DNA from: Acidobacteriota bacterium
Lineage (GTDB): Bacteria > Acidobacteriota > Terriglobia > Terriglobales > Acidobacteriaceae
Reading direction: 5' to 3'
Assembly (NCBI GenBank): GCA_018268895.1
Contig: JAFDVP010000013.1
Span: forward strand, 62,001-126,000
DNA length: 64,000 nucleotides
Positions 43,985 to 52,116 of this stretch are shown here, piece after piece (positions within the stretch are counted from its first letter, which is position 1; every line of letters begins with the position of its first letter). Both the position numbers and the translations under genes were made by a program. The notes under the pieces are model-generated. The model was not told where the DNA came from and did no database searches. It saw nothing but the letters and a program-made list of their open reading frames with translations.

Positions 43985-44737
43985 TTACTGCGGCTGTTGA
44001 TGCTGCTGCCGCATCTTCATCAGTTCATCGAATATCTGTTGAGGAGTCTTCGGGCCGCCATTCGATTGTCCGTTTGAGTCGCTGGATGGCGGGTTGGGGC
44101 TGGTTGCCGGCATGTCCGGGTTCTGTGGCGGGAGCGGACCGGCGACAGGCGATGCCGCCGGTTGCGATTGTGGGCTAACGGATGGAGCGACGACAGCCGG
44201 GCGCGAAGAGTCGTCGTCGCTGGAGTCGAAGCTCGCGGAGTTTGGGTTCGGCGGCGTGGGGCCGCCTGTCCGTGGAGTAAGGATCAACTCGGTGGCGCGG
44301 TCGCCCGATCCATCGACCAGGATCATGTTGCTTGCCGTGCCGTCGAGCAGCGATGACAGCACATCTGAGGGTGACGCCGGGCCATAGTCGCCGAAGACGC
44401 GCTCTTCCTGCACTCCGCCGGTGATCTTGATGCCGGTGCTGTGGGAGATCTCGCGCAGTATCTGGTTCAGGCTGGAGTTTGAGGCCGAGACCGTGAGCTG
44501 TCCGCCAGTATAGGTGACCGTAGCGCGTTTTGCGGGGCTCTGCGCCGGTGTGGGAGGAACCACTGGTTCGACCGGCTGTGCAGGAGCATTGGCAGTTGCC
44601 GCAATCGCAGGAAGCGCGGCAGACGGCGGAGGCGTGGAACGTTGCTGCGCGCGGTTAGGCACGCGGTTCTGGCCGTGGAGAGATGCTGTTGCCGGGATCG
44701 ATACGATCAGCGCAATCGCAAACATCTGTGTTGGCAT
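43985..44737 (-). CDS. Secreted STN-domain protein without secretin or receptor domain
   Basis: ATG at 44737 (MPTQMFAIALIVSIPATASL) gives a clean signal peptide; longer starts at 44749 and 44821 exist. After a Pro/Ala linker, residues ~80-160 form an STN (secretin/TonB N-terminal) fold: VTYTGGQLTVSASNSSLNQI, LREISHSTGIKITG and DVLSSLLDGTASNMIL. The rest is a Pro/Ser/Gln-rich disordered tail. STN domains usually precede secretin or TonB receptor domains, but neither is present. It may be a periplasmic adaptor or a decayed component. Confidence 0.75.
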   Translation of the reverse strand: MPTQMFAIALIVSIPATASLHGQNRVPNRAQQRSTPPPSAALPAIAATANAPAQPVEPVVPPTPAQSPAKRATVTYTGGQLTVSASNSSLNQILREISHSTGIKITGGVQEERVFGDYGPASPSDVLSSLLDGTASNMILVDGSGDRATELILTPRTGGPTPPNPNSASFDSSDDDSSRPAVVAPSVSPQSQPAASPVAGPLPPQNPDMPATSPNPPSSDSNGQSNGGPKTPQQIFDELMKMRQQHQQPQ

Positions 44738-44922
44738 CCTGGTCCACATATATGCTGCGGGAGCTCTCCTCGATGTACGACGCCAGGCCGTGGCAAAGGT
44801 TATCGCGCGCTGTATGGGCACGCATGGAAACAGTGTATTCCTTTGTATGACAACCGGAGCCTATCTGCTGTACTAGACTTGAGTCGTCATTCGAAGACGC
44901 GAGGTCTTCGGAGAGGAATGGC

Positions 44923-45969
44923 ATGATGCAGGGCGCGAGAGGTAGATGGGGTTCGACGAGCCGGTTGCTTGCGGTGTTTGCCGCAATGACGTTTGCCGGA
45001 GGAATAGTTGCAGGTGCCGAGACTTGCACGACGCAGTCGGCGATGGCTCCTGCGGACCGCGATGCACTGGCAGCTGCTGCGCGCAGCATGGCCCAGAGGG
45101 TGGAAGCGAACGATGCAGCCGGGTTGCGTTCCGTGACGATCGCGCCGTATGCCAACGACTTTGGCGCGATACAGAACCTGGTAGCCAACACATCGTCGAA
45201 GGTGAAGGGCGCCACGCCAGTGGTGGAACAGGTTTATCTGCTGGATGCCACCGACCTGAAGAAAGCTGCCGACGGCTCCAACGCCAGCGCGCAGTTTTTA
45301 TGCACGCTGAACAAGTCCATTGCCGAGGCTGATTTTTCTATTCCCGGATTGCCTCCGGGCAAATATGGTTTTGCCATCGTCGAGGCCCGTGGCATCGCTG
45401 CTCCGTGGCATCTTTCCTTTCTATTGCAACAGGTGCAGGGGCAGTGGCAGATGGCGGGCTTCTATCCGCGGCCGATGACCGCCGCCGGCCGCGATGGCCT
45501 GTGGTACTGGACCGAGGCGCGCACGATGGCGAAGAACAAGGAGCAGTGGAATGCGTGGCTCTACTATCGACAGGCGGAGGCATTGCTGAATCCTGCGAAC
45601 ATGATTCAGAGCACGCACCTGGAAAAACTCCACAACGAGCAGGCCGCGGTGGCGCCTCCCGCGATCTCGTCGGGCGTCTCGCCGAACACGCCGCTTGTGG
45701 TGAAGGGGGCCAACGGAGCAGAGTATCACTTCACGGGACTCGGCGTGGATGACTCTCTTGCAAAAGAGAAGGTAGATGTCACAGCGCGTTTGAAGGTAGA
45801 CCAGATCGGAGACCCGGTAGCAGCGCGGAAGCGCAACACCGATGCGGCGAGCGCGCTGGTCGCGGCCTACCCCGAGCTTCGAAAGGGGTTTCATGGCGTG
45901 TGGATCTTTGCGGAAGCGCCGGGGCAGAACCCTTACGCCACCGAGATGGCGATGAATGAAATTCACTAG
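44923..45969 (+). CDS. Secreted protein of unknown function
   Basis: The 348-residue protein has a signal peptide (TSRLLAVFAAMTFAGGIVAGA) cleaved near AGAETC. Residues 40-90 are helical (ALAAAARSMAQRVEANDAAG), residues 130-170 resemble a beta-sandwich (LPPGKYGFAIVEARGIAAPW), and PLVVKGANGAEYHFTG begins a C-terminal domain. I recognise no catalytic motif. A second ATG at 44926 is equivalent. The gene stands between the divergent STN gene and the nitroreductase operon. Confidence 0.72.
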   Translation: MMQGARGRWGSTSRLLAVFAAMTFAGGIVAGAETCTTQSAMAPADRDALAAAARSMAQRVEANDAAGLRSVTIAPYANDFGAIQNLVANTSSKVKGATPVVEQVYLLDATDLKKAADGSNASAQFLCTLNKSIAEADFSIPGLPPGKYGFAIVEARGIAAPWHLSFLLQQVQGQWQMAGFYPRPMTAAGRDGLWYWTEARTMAKNKEQWNAWLYYRQAEALLNPANMIQSTHLEKLHNEQAAVAPPAISSGVSPNTPLVVKGANGAEYHFTGLGVDDSLAKEKVDVTARLKVDQIGDPVAARKRNTDAASALVAAYPELRKGFHGVWIFAEAPGQNPYATEMAMNEIH

Positions 45970-46103
45970 TAGCTGTTGATGTAACTGAAACTCTGGAACG
46001 CGATCGAGGATGCTATCTTGAAGACGCCCTGACCTTTTGTGCTGCATGACCGTTCCGGGCACAAGAGCGGTGAGAATAACGCAGGAGACCGAAAGATAGA
46101 GTG

Positions 46104-46751
46104 ATGGCGAAGACCAGAAAGACACTGAGCCAGGCGATTGCGGAGCGAAGGGCGACCCCGAGCTTCGACGGCGCGCCCCTGTCGCCAGAAGACCTGCAAC
46201 AGATTCTTGAGGCCGGTCTTCATGCGCCGAGCGGCTACAACATGCAGCCCTGGCGCTTTGTCGTCGTGCAAGCACCCGAGCAGAAGCGGCGCCTGCGCGC
46301 TGCGGCCTACAATCAGGCGAAGGTGGAAGAGGCTTCTGCCGTGATCGTGGCCTGTGGCGACGCCGATGGCTGGCGCAAGGACATCGATCTGATGCTGCAA
46401 CAGGGACGCGACGGCGGTATGCCGGAAAGCTACGCCGCGCAGGCCAAGACCAGCGTCACCAATTTTTTGAGCGGATTTTCAACCGAGCAGATGCACGCGT
46501 GGCTGAACAAGCATGTCATGATCGCCTTCACGCACATGATGCTGATGGCAGAGGTCATGGGCTACGATACAGCCCCGATGGAAGGCTTCGAGCAGGACAA
46601 GGTGCACGAGGTGCTGCGGCTGCCGATGAGCTATTGGGTGGTTGCCCTGCTCGGTATCGGGCATCTTCAGGGGCCGGACAAGTACAACGGCGGCCGCTTC
46701 GATTTGGCGCATACGGTCTTTGGCGAAGAGTTCGGCAAGCCGTTGAAATGA
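46104..46751 (+). CDS. Nitroreductase-family flavoprotein
   Basis: The 215-residue protein belongs to the FMN-dependent nitroreductase family: RRATPSF at the N terminus (Arg phosphate contact), SGYNMQPWRFVVVQ (FMN ring contact), MIAFTHMMLMAEVMGYDTAP and the late VVALLGIGHLQ. It reduces nitroaromatics, quinones or similar substrates with NAD(P)H; the physiological substrate is not predictable. A GTG at 46101 immediately precedes the chosen ATG. It is the first of three genes joined by 4-base ATGA overlaps. Confidence 0.9.
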   Translation: MAKTRKTLSQAIAERRATPSFDGAPLSPEDLQQILEAGLHAPSGYNMQPWRFVVVQAPEQKRRLRAAAYNQAKVEEASAVIVACGDADGWRKDIDLMLQQGRDGGMPESYAAQAKTSVTNFLSGFSTEQMHAWLNKHVMIAFTHMMLMAEVMGYDTAPMEGFEQDKVHEVLRLPMSYWVVALLGIGHLQGPDKYNGGRFDLAHTVFGEEFGKPLK

Positions 46752-47224
46752 CCGCAGGCGGCAACGAGATACGCGAAGGGCGGGAGTATCCGCGCGCACC
46801 GGTGGCGGGCGTCGCGGCAGTCGTCGTATGCGGTGAAGAGGTCCTGCTCATCCGCCGCGGGCGCGAGCCTCTGCTGGGCGCCTGGTCGCTGCCGGGAGGA
46901 GCGCTCGAACTGGGCGAGACGACGGCTGAAGGAGTCGTGCGCGAGGTCTTCGAAGAGACCGGAATACATGTGCAGCCCATCGAGGTAGCGGCAACGCTCG
47001 ACCGGATCCTCCGTGACGATGCAGGCCGCGTACAGTTTCACTACATACTCGTGGAGTGGCTTTGTTTCTGCGAGAGCCCGAATGAGCTGGTATGCGGTGA
47101 CGATGCCGCCGAGGCGCGATGGGTGCGACGCGCTGAGCTTTTCTCTGAAACCTATGCGCTCGACGCGACTACACTTGGCGTGATCGAAAGCGCGCTCAAG
47201 ATCGCGGAGACGATAAAGAGATGA
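46748..47224 (+). CDS. Nudix hydrolase
   Basis: ATG at 46748 overlaps the nitroreductase stop by 4 bases; a longer upstream frame would overlap that gene by 250 bases. The 158-residue protein has the Nudix box GGALELGETTAEGVVREVFE followed by ETG, with VAAVVVCGEEVLLIRRGREP before it. It resembles ADP-ribose/NADH pyrophosphatase types that hydrolyse nucleoside-diphosphate-linked compounds. The metal-binding REVFEETG residues are intact. Its stop in turn overlaps the next ATG. Confidence 0.93.
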   Translation: MTAGGNEIREGREYPRAPVAGVAAVVVCGEEVLLIRRGREPLLGAWSLPGGALELGETTAEGVVREVFEETGIHVQPIEVAATLDRILRDDAGRVQFHYILVEWLCFCESPNELVCGDDAAEARWVRRAELFSETYALDATTLGVIESALKIAETIKR

Positions 47225-48168
47225 AACTGGCGTTGCGGTTTATCGCAGTGGGCATTGTGCTTGTACTTGCTGCCGGGCTGGTCTTTTACTTCCATCCGCT
47301 GTGGGTGGTCGACCAGCAGACGCGCCTGCATCTGTGGCGCGAGGGCGTGAAGAGCGAGTACGTGGATGCGGGCGAATACAAGCTTCATTATTTCGAGGCC
47401 GGCAACGGAACGCCGCTGGTGTTGGTTCACGGCCTGGGTGCGCGCGGTGAAGACTGGCAGAAGATGATCCCTGCGATGGCACAGTACGGATTTCATGTGT
47501 ATGCGCCGGACCTTCCCGGGTATGGGCGCTCGTCGAAGCCTGCGGATGCGAGCTACTCCATCGGCATGGAGGAGGCTGCGGTCGTCTCATTCATGCAGGC
47601 CGTGCATGTGCCCCGTGCGGATGTTGGCGGATGGTCGATGGGCGGGTGGGTGGCGATGAAGCTCGCGCTCGATCACCCGGAGATGGTAGACCGCCTTGTG
47701 GTCTATGACGGCGCGGGAATCTACTTTCCTGCGACCTTTGGATCGGACCTGTTTGTGCCGAACGATGCAGCGGGAGTCGCGCGGCTGTTGCAGATGCTTT
47801 CTCCGCACCCGAAGGCCATGCCGGACTTTGTGGTGCGCGATGTCGTGCGAAAGCTCCAGCGCAACGGATGGGTGATCGATCGCAGCATGGCGGCGATGAC
47901 TACCGGCCGCGACCTGCTCGACTTCAGGCTGCACGACCTTCGTCAACCCACGTTGGTGGTGTGGGGATCGGACGATGTGCTGATTCCGCTCTCCGTGGGC
48001 AGGAAGATCCACGAGGACATTCCGAACTCCGTGCTGAATGTGATGGAAGGCTGCGGTCACCTGGCGCCGCTGGAGTGCTGGCGGCCGGTGGCGGAGGCCA
48101 CGGACGCATTTCTCAATGCGCAGCCTCCCATGCGCGGTATCGAGAAGGCCAATCCGACTCCAGATTAG
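47221..48168 (+). CDS. Alpha/beta hydrolase with N-terminal membrane anchor
   Basis: The 315-residue protein begins with a hydrophobic helix (LRFIAVGIVLVLAAGLVFYF) that anchors or exports it. The hydrolase core has the oxyanion loop LVLVHGLGARGEDW, nucleophile Ser in GGWSMGGW, acid Asp in WGSDDVLIP and His in GCGHLAPLE. Substrate is unknown. The ATG overlaps the Nudix stop (ATGA), so it ends a three-gene operon. It converges with ubiX across 6 bases. Confidence 0.9.
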   Translation: MKLALRFIAVGIVLVLAAGLVFYFHPLWVVDQQTRLHLWREGVKSEYVDAGEYKLHYFEAGNGTPLVLVHGLGARGEDWQKMIPAMAQYGFHVYAPDLPGYGRSSKPADASYSIGMEEAAVVSFMQAVHVPRADVGGWSMGGWVAMKLALDHPEMVDRLVVYDGAGIYFPATFGSDLFVPNDAAGVARLLQMLSPHPKAMPDFVVRDVVRKLQRNGWVIDRSMAAMTTGRDLLDFRLHDLRQPTLVVWGSDDVLIPLSVGRKIHEDIPNSVLNVMEGCGHLAPLECWRPVAEATDAFLNAQPPMRGIEKANPTPD

Positions 48169-48174
48169 CCAGGC

Positions 48175-48792
48175 TCAATTCTTGTCAGGCTGCCACTGAT
48201 AGGCGCCGGGTTGCGGCAGGCCTATATGCGCAAGCACGCGATTCACAAACTCGCGCGCCATCTCGATGGTGCTCTGTGGGTGGTTATAGAGTGTGGGGAT
48301 CGCCGGGAAAATCGTTGCGCCCGCATCGGAAGCAAGCTGCATATTTCGCAGATGGATGCGGTTGAAGGGAGTCTCGCGCACGCAAAGGATAAGCGGACGG
48401 CGTTCCTTCAGGCAGACGTCGGCTGCGCGCTGGATGAGATTTGTGGCAAGGCCGTTGGCGATGCCGGCCAGCGTTCCCATGGAGCAGGGAAGCACGATCA
48501 TCGCGGAGGTGGGGTAACTGCCGCTGGCGATGTTCGCACCGATATCGGAGTTGGCGTGCTGACGCAGCTTTGCACAGGTCGCGCCCAGCAGCTTTTCTGC
48601 GAGATCGTTGCGGCCGCTCAGTTCCAACTCCTCCGCGAAGACGCGCAGTGCGTTCTCGGAGGCGACGAAGTTGATGTGTGCGACGCGGCCGTCGACGGCC
48701 AGCGCGCGGAGCATCTCGCTGGCGTAGACACTGCCGCTGGCTCCGGTAACGGCCAGGGTGATATTGCGCGGAGCTTCGACGATCTCAGGCAC
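48175..48792 (-). CDS. ubiX: Flavin prenyltransferase UbiX
   Basis: UbiX joins FMN and dimethylallyl phosphate to make prenyl-FMN, the cofactor of UbiD-type decarboxylases. The 205-residue protein has LAVTGASGSVYASEMLRAL at the N terminus, the active-site ASENALRVF and PCSMGTLAGIANG, and the late CVRETPFNRIHLRNM and FPAIPTLYNHPQ motifs. Length is normal. No ubiD is adjacent. It starts 86 bases from the YkgJ-like gene stop on the same strand. Confidence 0.95.
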   Translation of the reverse strand: MPEIVEAPRNITLAVTGASGSVYASEMLRALAVDGRVAHINFVASENALRVFAEELELSGRNDLAEKLLGATCAKLRQHANSDIGANIASGSYPTSAMIVLPCSMGTLAGIANGLATNLIQRAADVCLKERRPLILCVRETPFNRIHLRNMQLASDAGATIFPAIPTLYNHPQSTIEMAREFVNRVLAHIGLPQPGAYQWQPDKN

Positions 48793-48840
48793 AGGATTGA
48801 TTATCGCTTAGGACGAGGGGAGCTTGCCGATCCACTGCAA

Positions 48841-48887
48841 AATGCAGGTCCTTCGATTCCGCGCTACGCGCTCCACTCAGGATGACA
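48841..48887 (-). repeat. Interspersed repeat copy
   Basis: On the minus strand: TGTCATCCTGAGTGG, then AGCGCGTAGCGCGG, then AATCGAAGGACCTGCATT. The ends match the copy at 33618-33663 and the middle holds a short GCGC-TA-GCGC palindrome. It occupies the gap between the ubiX start and the YkgJ-like stop. Confidence 0.75.
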
Positions 48888-49497
48888 ATTCATGAGAAAA
48901 GCGGCGAAGGGCGAAGGCGACGATGGTTTCGCCGTGAAGGTCGTGCGCTGCGTTGAACGCGTCGTTGCTTGCCGACTCCTGCGCGGGGATCGACGGGTCG
49001 AGCTCGCAGGCAGCGATCTCCTCCGTTGTCGCCATGATGTAGCAAAGTTCGCAGGTCGCCAGGTCGCCTTCGGCAGTGCGCATGGGCGGTCCAAAGGTAC
49101 GGCAGACGATGGGCCGCGCTTCGTACAGGTCACACGTGCCAGTCGCGGGATCCAGTACGGGGCAGGGCTCGCTATCGCCAATGCTGTCTTCGTCGCTGAA
49201 GAGCGGCGACTCTTCGTAGTCTTCGTTGAGGATGCCAGAGACCAAATCGCCAGGAAAGAGCGGTGCGATGCGTGCGAGCGAGTCATGGACGCGCGCACGG
49301 ACTCGTGCAGCCCGCTCGGGAGTCTGCTGGTCAAGCATATGCAAGCCTTCGCGCAGGCGGGCCGCGTCCTGTTGCGAGATAGGGAAGACGCCGTGACAGC
49401 ACTGGGTGCAGCCGGGGCGGCAGGCGAGATGCGGGCCGCTGCGTTCTGTCGCGGAGACCAGGGCGGCATCGACGATCTGGATCAGTTGGTCGCTCAC
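48877..49497 (-). CDS. YkgJ-family cysteine-cluster protein
   Basis: The 206-residue protein has the family cysteine pattern: ACRPGCTQCCHGVFPIS near residue 25 and CPVLDPATGTCDLYEARPIV followed by CRTFGP near residue 115, with another Cys pair in TCELCYI. Eight conserved Cys positions likely hold zinc or an iron-sulfur cluster. The biochemical role of YkgJ proteins is unsettled. The C-terminal residues fall within the start of the repeat at 48841-48887, so its last few codons may come from that element. Confidence 0.85.
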   Translation of the reverse strand: MSDQLIQIVDAALVSATERSGPHLACRPGCTQCCHGVFPISQQDAARLREGLHMLDQQTPERAARVRARVHDSLARIAPLFPGDLVSGILNEDYEESPLFSDEDSIGDSEPCPVLDPATGTCDLYEARPIVCRTFGPPMRTAEGDLATCELCYIMATTEEIAACELDPSIPAQESASNDAFNAAHDLHGETIVAFALRRFSHELSS

Positions 49498-49512
49498 AGG
49501 TCTTCCTTGGGC

Positions 49513-50136
49513 TCAGAGTGGTTTTGGAGGAGGGGGAGAAGGAGCGATTGCGATCTCCACGTCGGGTGTTCGCCGGGGTTGCTCAAGCCAGCGTGAGAGC
49601 GAGCGGAAGATGACGATCCATACGAGGAAGACAGCTTCGGAGATGACGAAGTCATGAGAGGTGAGCGGATCGGTTGGAGATGCCAGTCCAAAGGGAATAA
49701 GCAGTGCGCAGAAAACTCCCCCATAAAAGAAGATTCGCGGAAACCATGCGGTGGGTCTGGCGGGCCGATAGAAGAGCAGCAGTCTTCGCCACCAGGACAG
49801 GTCGCCAATCCTGTTCTGAAACTCCGACGACCTGCTGTGCAGCCTCATCTGCTGGGTGTGCGCAAAGAGCGAGTCCTTCTGGACGATCTCGCGAAGCATC
49901 TGAAGCTCTTGCTGGAGCTGAGGTGTGACGGGTTCGCCTGATAGGGGCATCTGGCTCGACAACTTGATCCACTGTTCCCAGAAGGCGAGACGCTTGGTTG
50001 CTTCTTCCAGAGTGCGGTTGCGAGCGGAGGTCGCGCTGCGATCATGGTTCCAGGCGACGGCAGCGGGAATGAGTGTCCCCACAAGACCGAAGGCTCCGGC
50101 GATCAGGGCTTTCTGCACGTCATCGGAGAAGGGCAT
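49513..50136 (-). CDS. Membrane protein, unknown function
   Basis: ATG at 50136 (MPFSDDVQKALIAGAFGL) is chosen; an upstream start adds 19 residues without support. The 207-residue protein has a membrane segment at 9-29, a long helical soluble region (TKRLAFWEQWIKLSSQM, LQQELQMLREIVQK) that may be coiled coil, and two C-terminal membrane segments (IFFYGGVFCALLIPFGLA, AVFLVWIVIFRSL). A Pro-rich end follows. No family is recognised. It ends 15 bases before the YkgJ-like start. Confidence 0.65.
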   Translation of the reverse strand: MPFSDDVQKALIAGAFGLVGTLIPAAVAWNHDRSATSARNRTLEEATKRLAFWEQWIKLSSQMPLSGEPVTPQLQQELQMLREIVQKDSLFAHTQQMRLHSRSSEFQNRIGDLSWWRRLLLFYRPARPTAWFPRIFFYGGVFCALLIPFGLASPTDPLTSHDFVISEAVFLVWIVIFRSLSRWLEQPRRTPDVEIAIAPSPPPPKPL

Positions 50137-50232
50137 GGGCGTCGTCCTTGTACCAGCCAGCAGACAGACAAGCATACAACTAGCAAAATGCAAGGTACAG
50201 AGTTAAACGCCGTCGTGAGCAGCCTCAAATCG

Positions 50233-51531
50233 TCAGCCAAGCACTCGCTCGAAGATGGCATCCACATTCGCCAACTGGCGGTTGTAGTCGAATGCCCGCG
50301 CTAGCTTCTCGGGCGTGAGGCGCGCCGTGATCTCAGGAACTTTGGCAATCTCATCGCGGAAGACGAGGTCGTTCTTCCACGAGTTCATGGCGTGTCCCTG
50401 CACAAGGCGGTAGGCGTCTTCGCGGCTCATGCCGGACTCGGCCAGGTCGAGCAGAAGCTGGCCGGAGAAGATAAGGCCGCCTGTGGACTCGAGGTTCTTC
50501 AACATGCGCGCGGGGTAAACGAGCAGTTTGTCGATCAGGTTGGTCGTCTTCGCCAGCAGGTAGTCGGCGAGGATCGTCGAGTCGGGGAAGATGACGCGCT
50601 CGGCGGAGGAGTGCGAGATGTCGCGCTCGTGCCAGAGAGCGACATTCTCCAGCGCGGTCTGTGCGTTGGAGCGCATGACGCGGGCGAGGCCCGAGATCTG
50701 CTCGCTGGTAATGGGGTTGCGCTTGTGCGGCATCGCGCTCGACCCCTTCTGCTTCTCGGAGAAGAACTCCTCGGCCTCGCGGACCTCAGTGCGCTGCAGG
50801 TGGCGGATCTCGGTGGCGATCTTGTCGAGTGTGGAAGCGAGCACGGCCAGCGTGGAGATATATGCGGCGTGGCGGTCGCGCTGGACAACCTGCGTTGCCA
50901 CGTCGACCGGACGCAGACCCAGCTCGGCGCAGATCGCTTCTTCATGCTCGGGCTTCAGGTGGCCGAAGGTGCCGACGGCGCCGGAGAGCTTGCCCACACG
51001 GAGGTCTTCCGCGGCAGCATCGAAGCGTGTGAGGTTGCGCTGGACCTCGGAGTACCACAGCAACAATTTCAGCCCGAAGGTGGAGGGCTCGGCATGGATG
51101 CCGTGCGTGCGCCCGATGATGGGAGTGTTCTTGAACTCGATGGCGCGGCGCTTGAGGACATCGGCGAGCGCGACGATGCCCGCTCGGATGATGACGGAGG
51201 CCTCGCGGATCTGCAACGCCTGCGCGGTATCGACGACATCGGTTGAGGTTAGGCCGTAGTGTAGCCAGCGCGAGTGCTCGGGGTTATTGATGTGCTCGGC
51301 GACTGTGGTGGTGAAGGCGATGACGTCGTGCTTGACTTCGGCTTCGATGGCGTTGATGCGCTCTACGGTAAAGCCGCCTTTGTCGCGGATGGCGTCGGCG
51401 GCCTCCTGCGGCACGAGGCCGAAGCGGGCGAGCGCCTGCGAGGCGGCGGCTTCGACGGTGAGCCAGCAGCGGTACTTGTTCTCGTCGGACCAGATGCGGC
51501 CCATGGCGGGACGTGTATAGCGAGCGATCAA
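50233..51531 (-). CDS. purB: Adenylosuccinate lyase
   Basis: PurB catalyses two fumarate-releasing steps in purine synthesis. The 432-residue protein starts MIARYTRPAMGRIWSDENKY, matching the family start, so TTG at 51531 is the start codon; GGAGAC lies about 8 bases upstream. The fumarase/aspartase signature SSAMPHKRNPITSEQ is intact, with THGIHAEPSTFG (catalytic His) and the Thr-Ser loop LTSTDVVDTAQAL. It is the Thermotoga/Bacillus-type short PurB. It diverges from the marR-clc pair over 117 bases. Confidence 0.96.
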   Translation of the reverse strand: MIARYTRPAMGRIWSDENKYRCWLTVEAAASQALARFGLVPQEAADAIRDKGGFTVERINAIEAEVKHDVIAFTTTVAEHINNPEHSRWLHYGLTSTDVVDTAQALQIREASVIIRAGIVALADVLKRRAIEFKNTPIIGRTHGIHAEPSTFGLKLLLWYSEVQRNLTRFDAAAEDLRVGKLSGAVGTFGHLKPEHEEAICAELGLRPVDVATQVVQRDRHAAYISTLAVLASTLDKIATEIRHLQRTEVREAEEFFSEKQKGSSAMPHKRNPITSEQISGLARVMRSNAQTALENVALWHERDISHSSAERVIFPDSTILADYLLAKTTNLIDKLLVYPARMLKNLESTGGLIFSGQLLLDLAESGMSREDAYRLVQGHAMNSWKNDLVFRDEIAKVPEITARLTPEKLARAFDYNRQLANVDAIFERVLG

Positions 51532-51615
51532 AGAGTGAAGTCTCCAGAGATGGATGGTTTTCTATCTCTTTCATTTTACTGTGGCGCGGGCCGGAGTATT
51601 CACGAGTCGCTATAA

Positions 51616-51648
51616 ATGTCGTAATGCGATATAATCGTAGTACGACAT
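51616..51648. promoter_or_regulatory. Palindromic operator enclosing -10 of the marR-clc operon
   Basis: ATGTCGTA (51616-51623) and TACGACAT (51641-51648) are perfect inverted 8-mers, 17 bases apart. TATAAT (51630-51635) lies between them. The right arm directly abuts the marR ATG at 51649. A start site 6-8 bases past the TATAAT would fall around 51642, leaving a leader of 7 bases or fewer and no Shine-Dalgarno sequence. This fits an autoregulated MarR operator with a nearly leaderless mRNA. Confidence 0.7.
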
Positions 51649-52116
51649 ATGCCGGTTACCCGAAAGAGCAAAAACGGATCGTTGGACTGGGCGAAGCTGG
51701 CCGACCTGGCCGAATTTCGCTACCAGTTGCGGCGTTTCGTCAGCTTCAGCGAGGCGGCATCGGAGGCCGCGGGGATCTCGGCGCAACAGTACCAGTTGCT
51801 ACAGGTAGTGGCGACCGTGCCCGATGGGCAGGAGTCGTCAATCTCCTATCTTGCCGAGCGCATGGTGCTCCGTCACAACACCACGGTCGAACTGGTGGAC
51901 AGGGCCGAGAAGGCCGGGCTGGTGCAGCGGGTGGCCGATCCCAACGACCATCGCCGCTCGCTGGTTGAGACCACAGCGCGGGGCAACGAGCTTCTGGCGC
52001 AACTGGTGCCGGTCCACCTGGCCGAGGTGCGGACCGAGAATGGCGAGTTGCTGCGCAGTCTCCAGCAGTTGATCGGCAACAGAACATCTTTACCGAAACA
52101 AGGAGCACAACGATGA
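51649..52116 (+). CDS. MarR-family transcriptional regulator
   Basis: The 155-residue winged-helix protein has QQYQLLQVVATVP and SYLAERMVLRHNTTVELVDR (HTH), then the wing RVADPNDHRRSLVETTARG (DxRxx-type: DPNDHRRS). MarR proteins act as dimers and usually repress their own operon until a ligand or oxidant releases them. The start codon is abutted by a palindrome and has no ribosome-binding site. The stop overlaps the clc start by 4 bases, so the regulator and channel form one operon. Confidence 0.93.
   Translation: MPVTRKSKNGSLDWAKLADLAEFRYQLRRFVSFSEAASEAAGISAQQYQLLQVVATVPDGQESSISYLAERMVLRHNTTVELVDRAEKAGLVQRVADPNDHRRSLVETTARGNELLAQLVPVHLAEVRTENGELLRSLQQLIGNRTSLPKQGAQR

Noticed and set aside
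46499..46747. Long upstream extension of the Nudix gene
   Set aside because: It overlaps the nitroreductase gene in another frame; the ATG at 46748 with ATGA overlap is far more natural.
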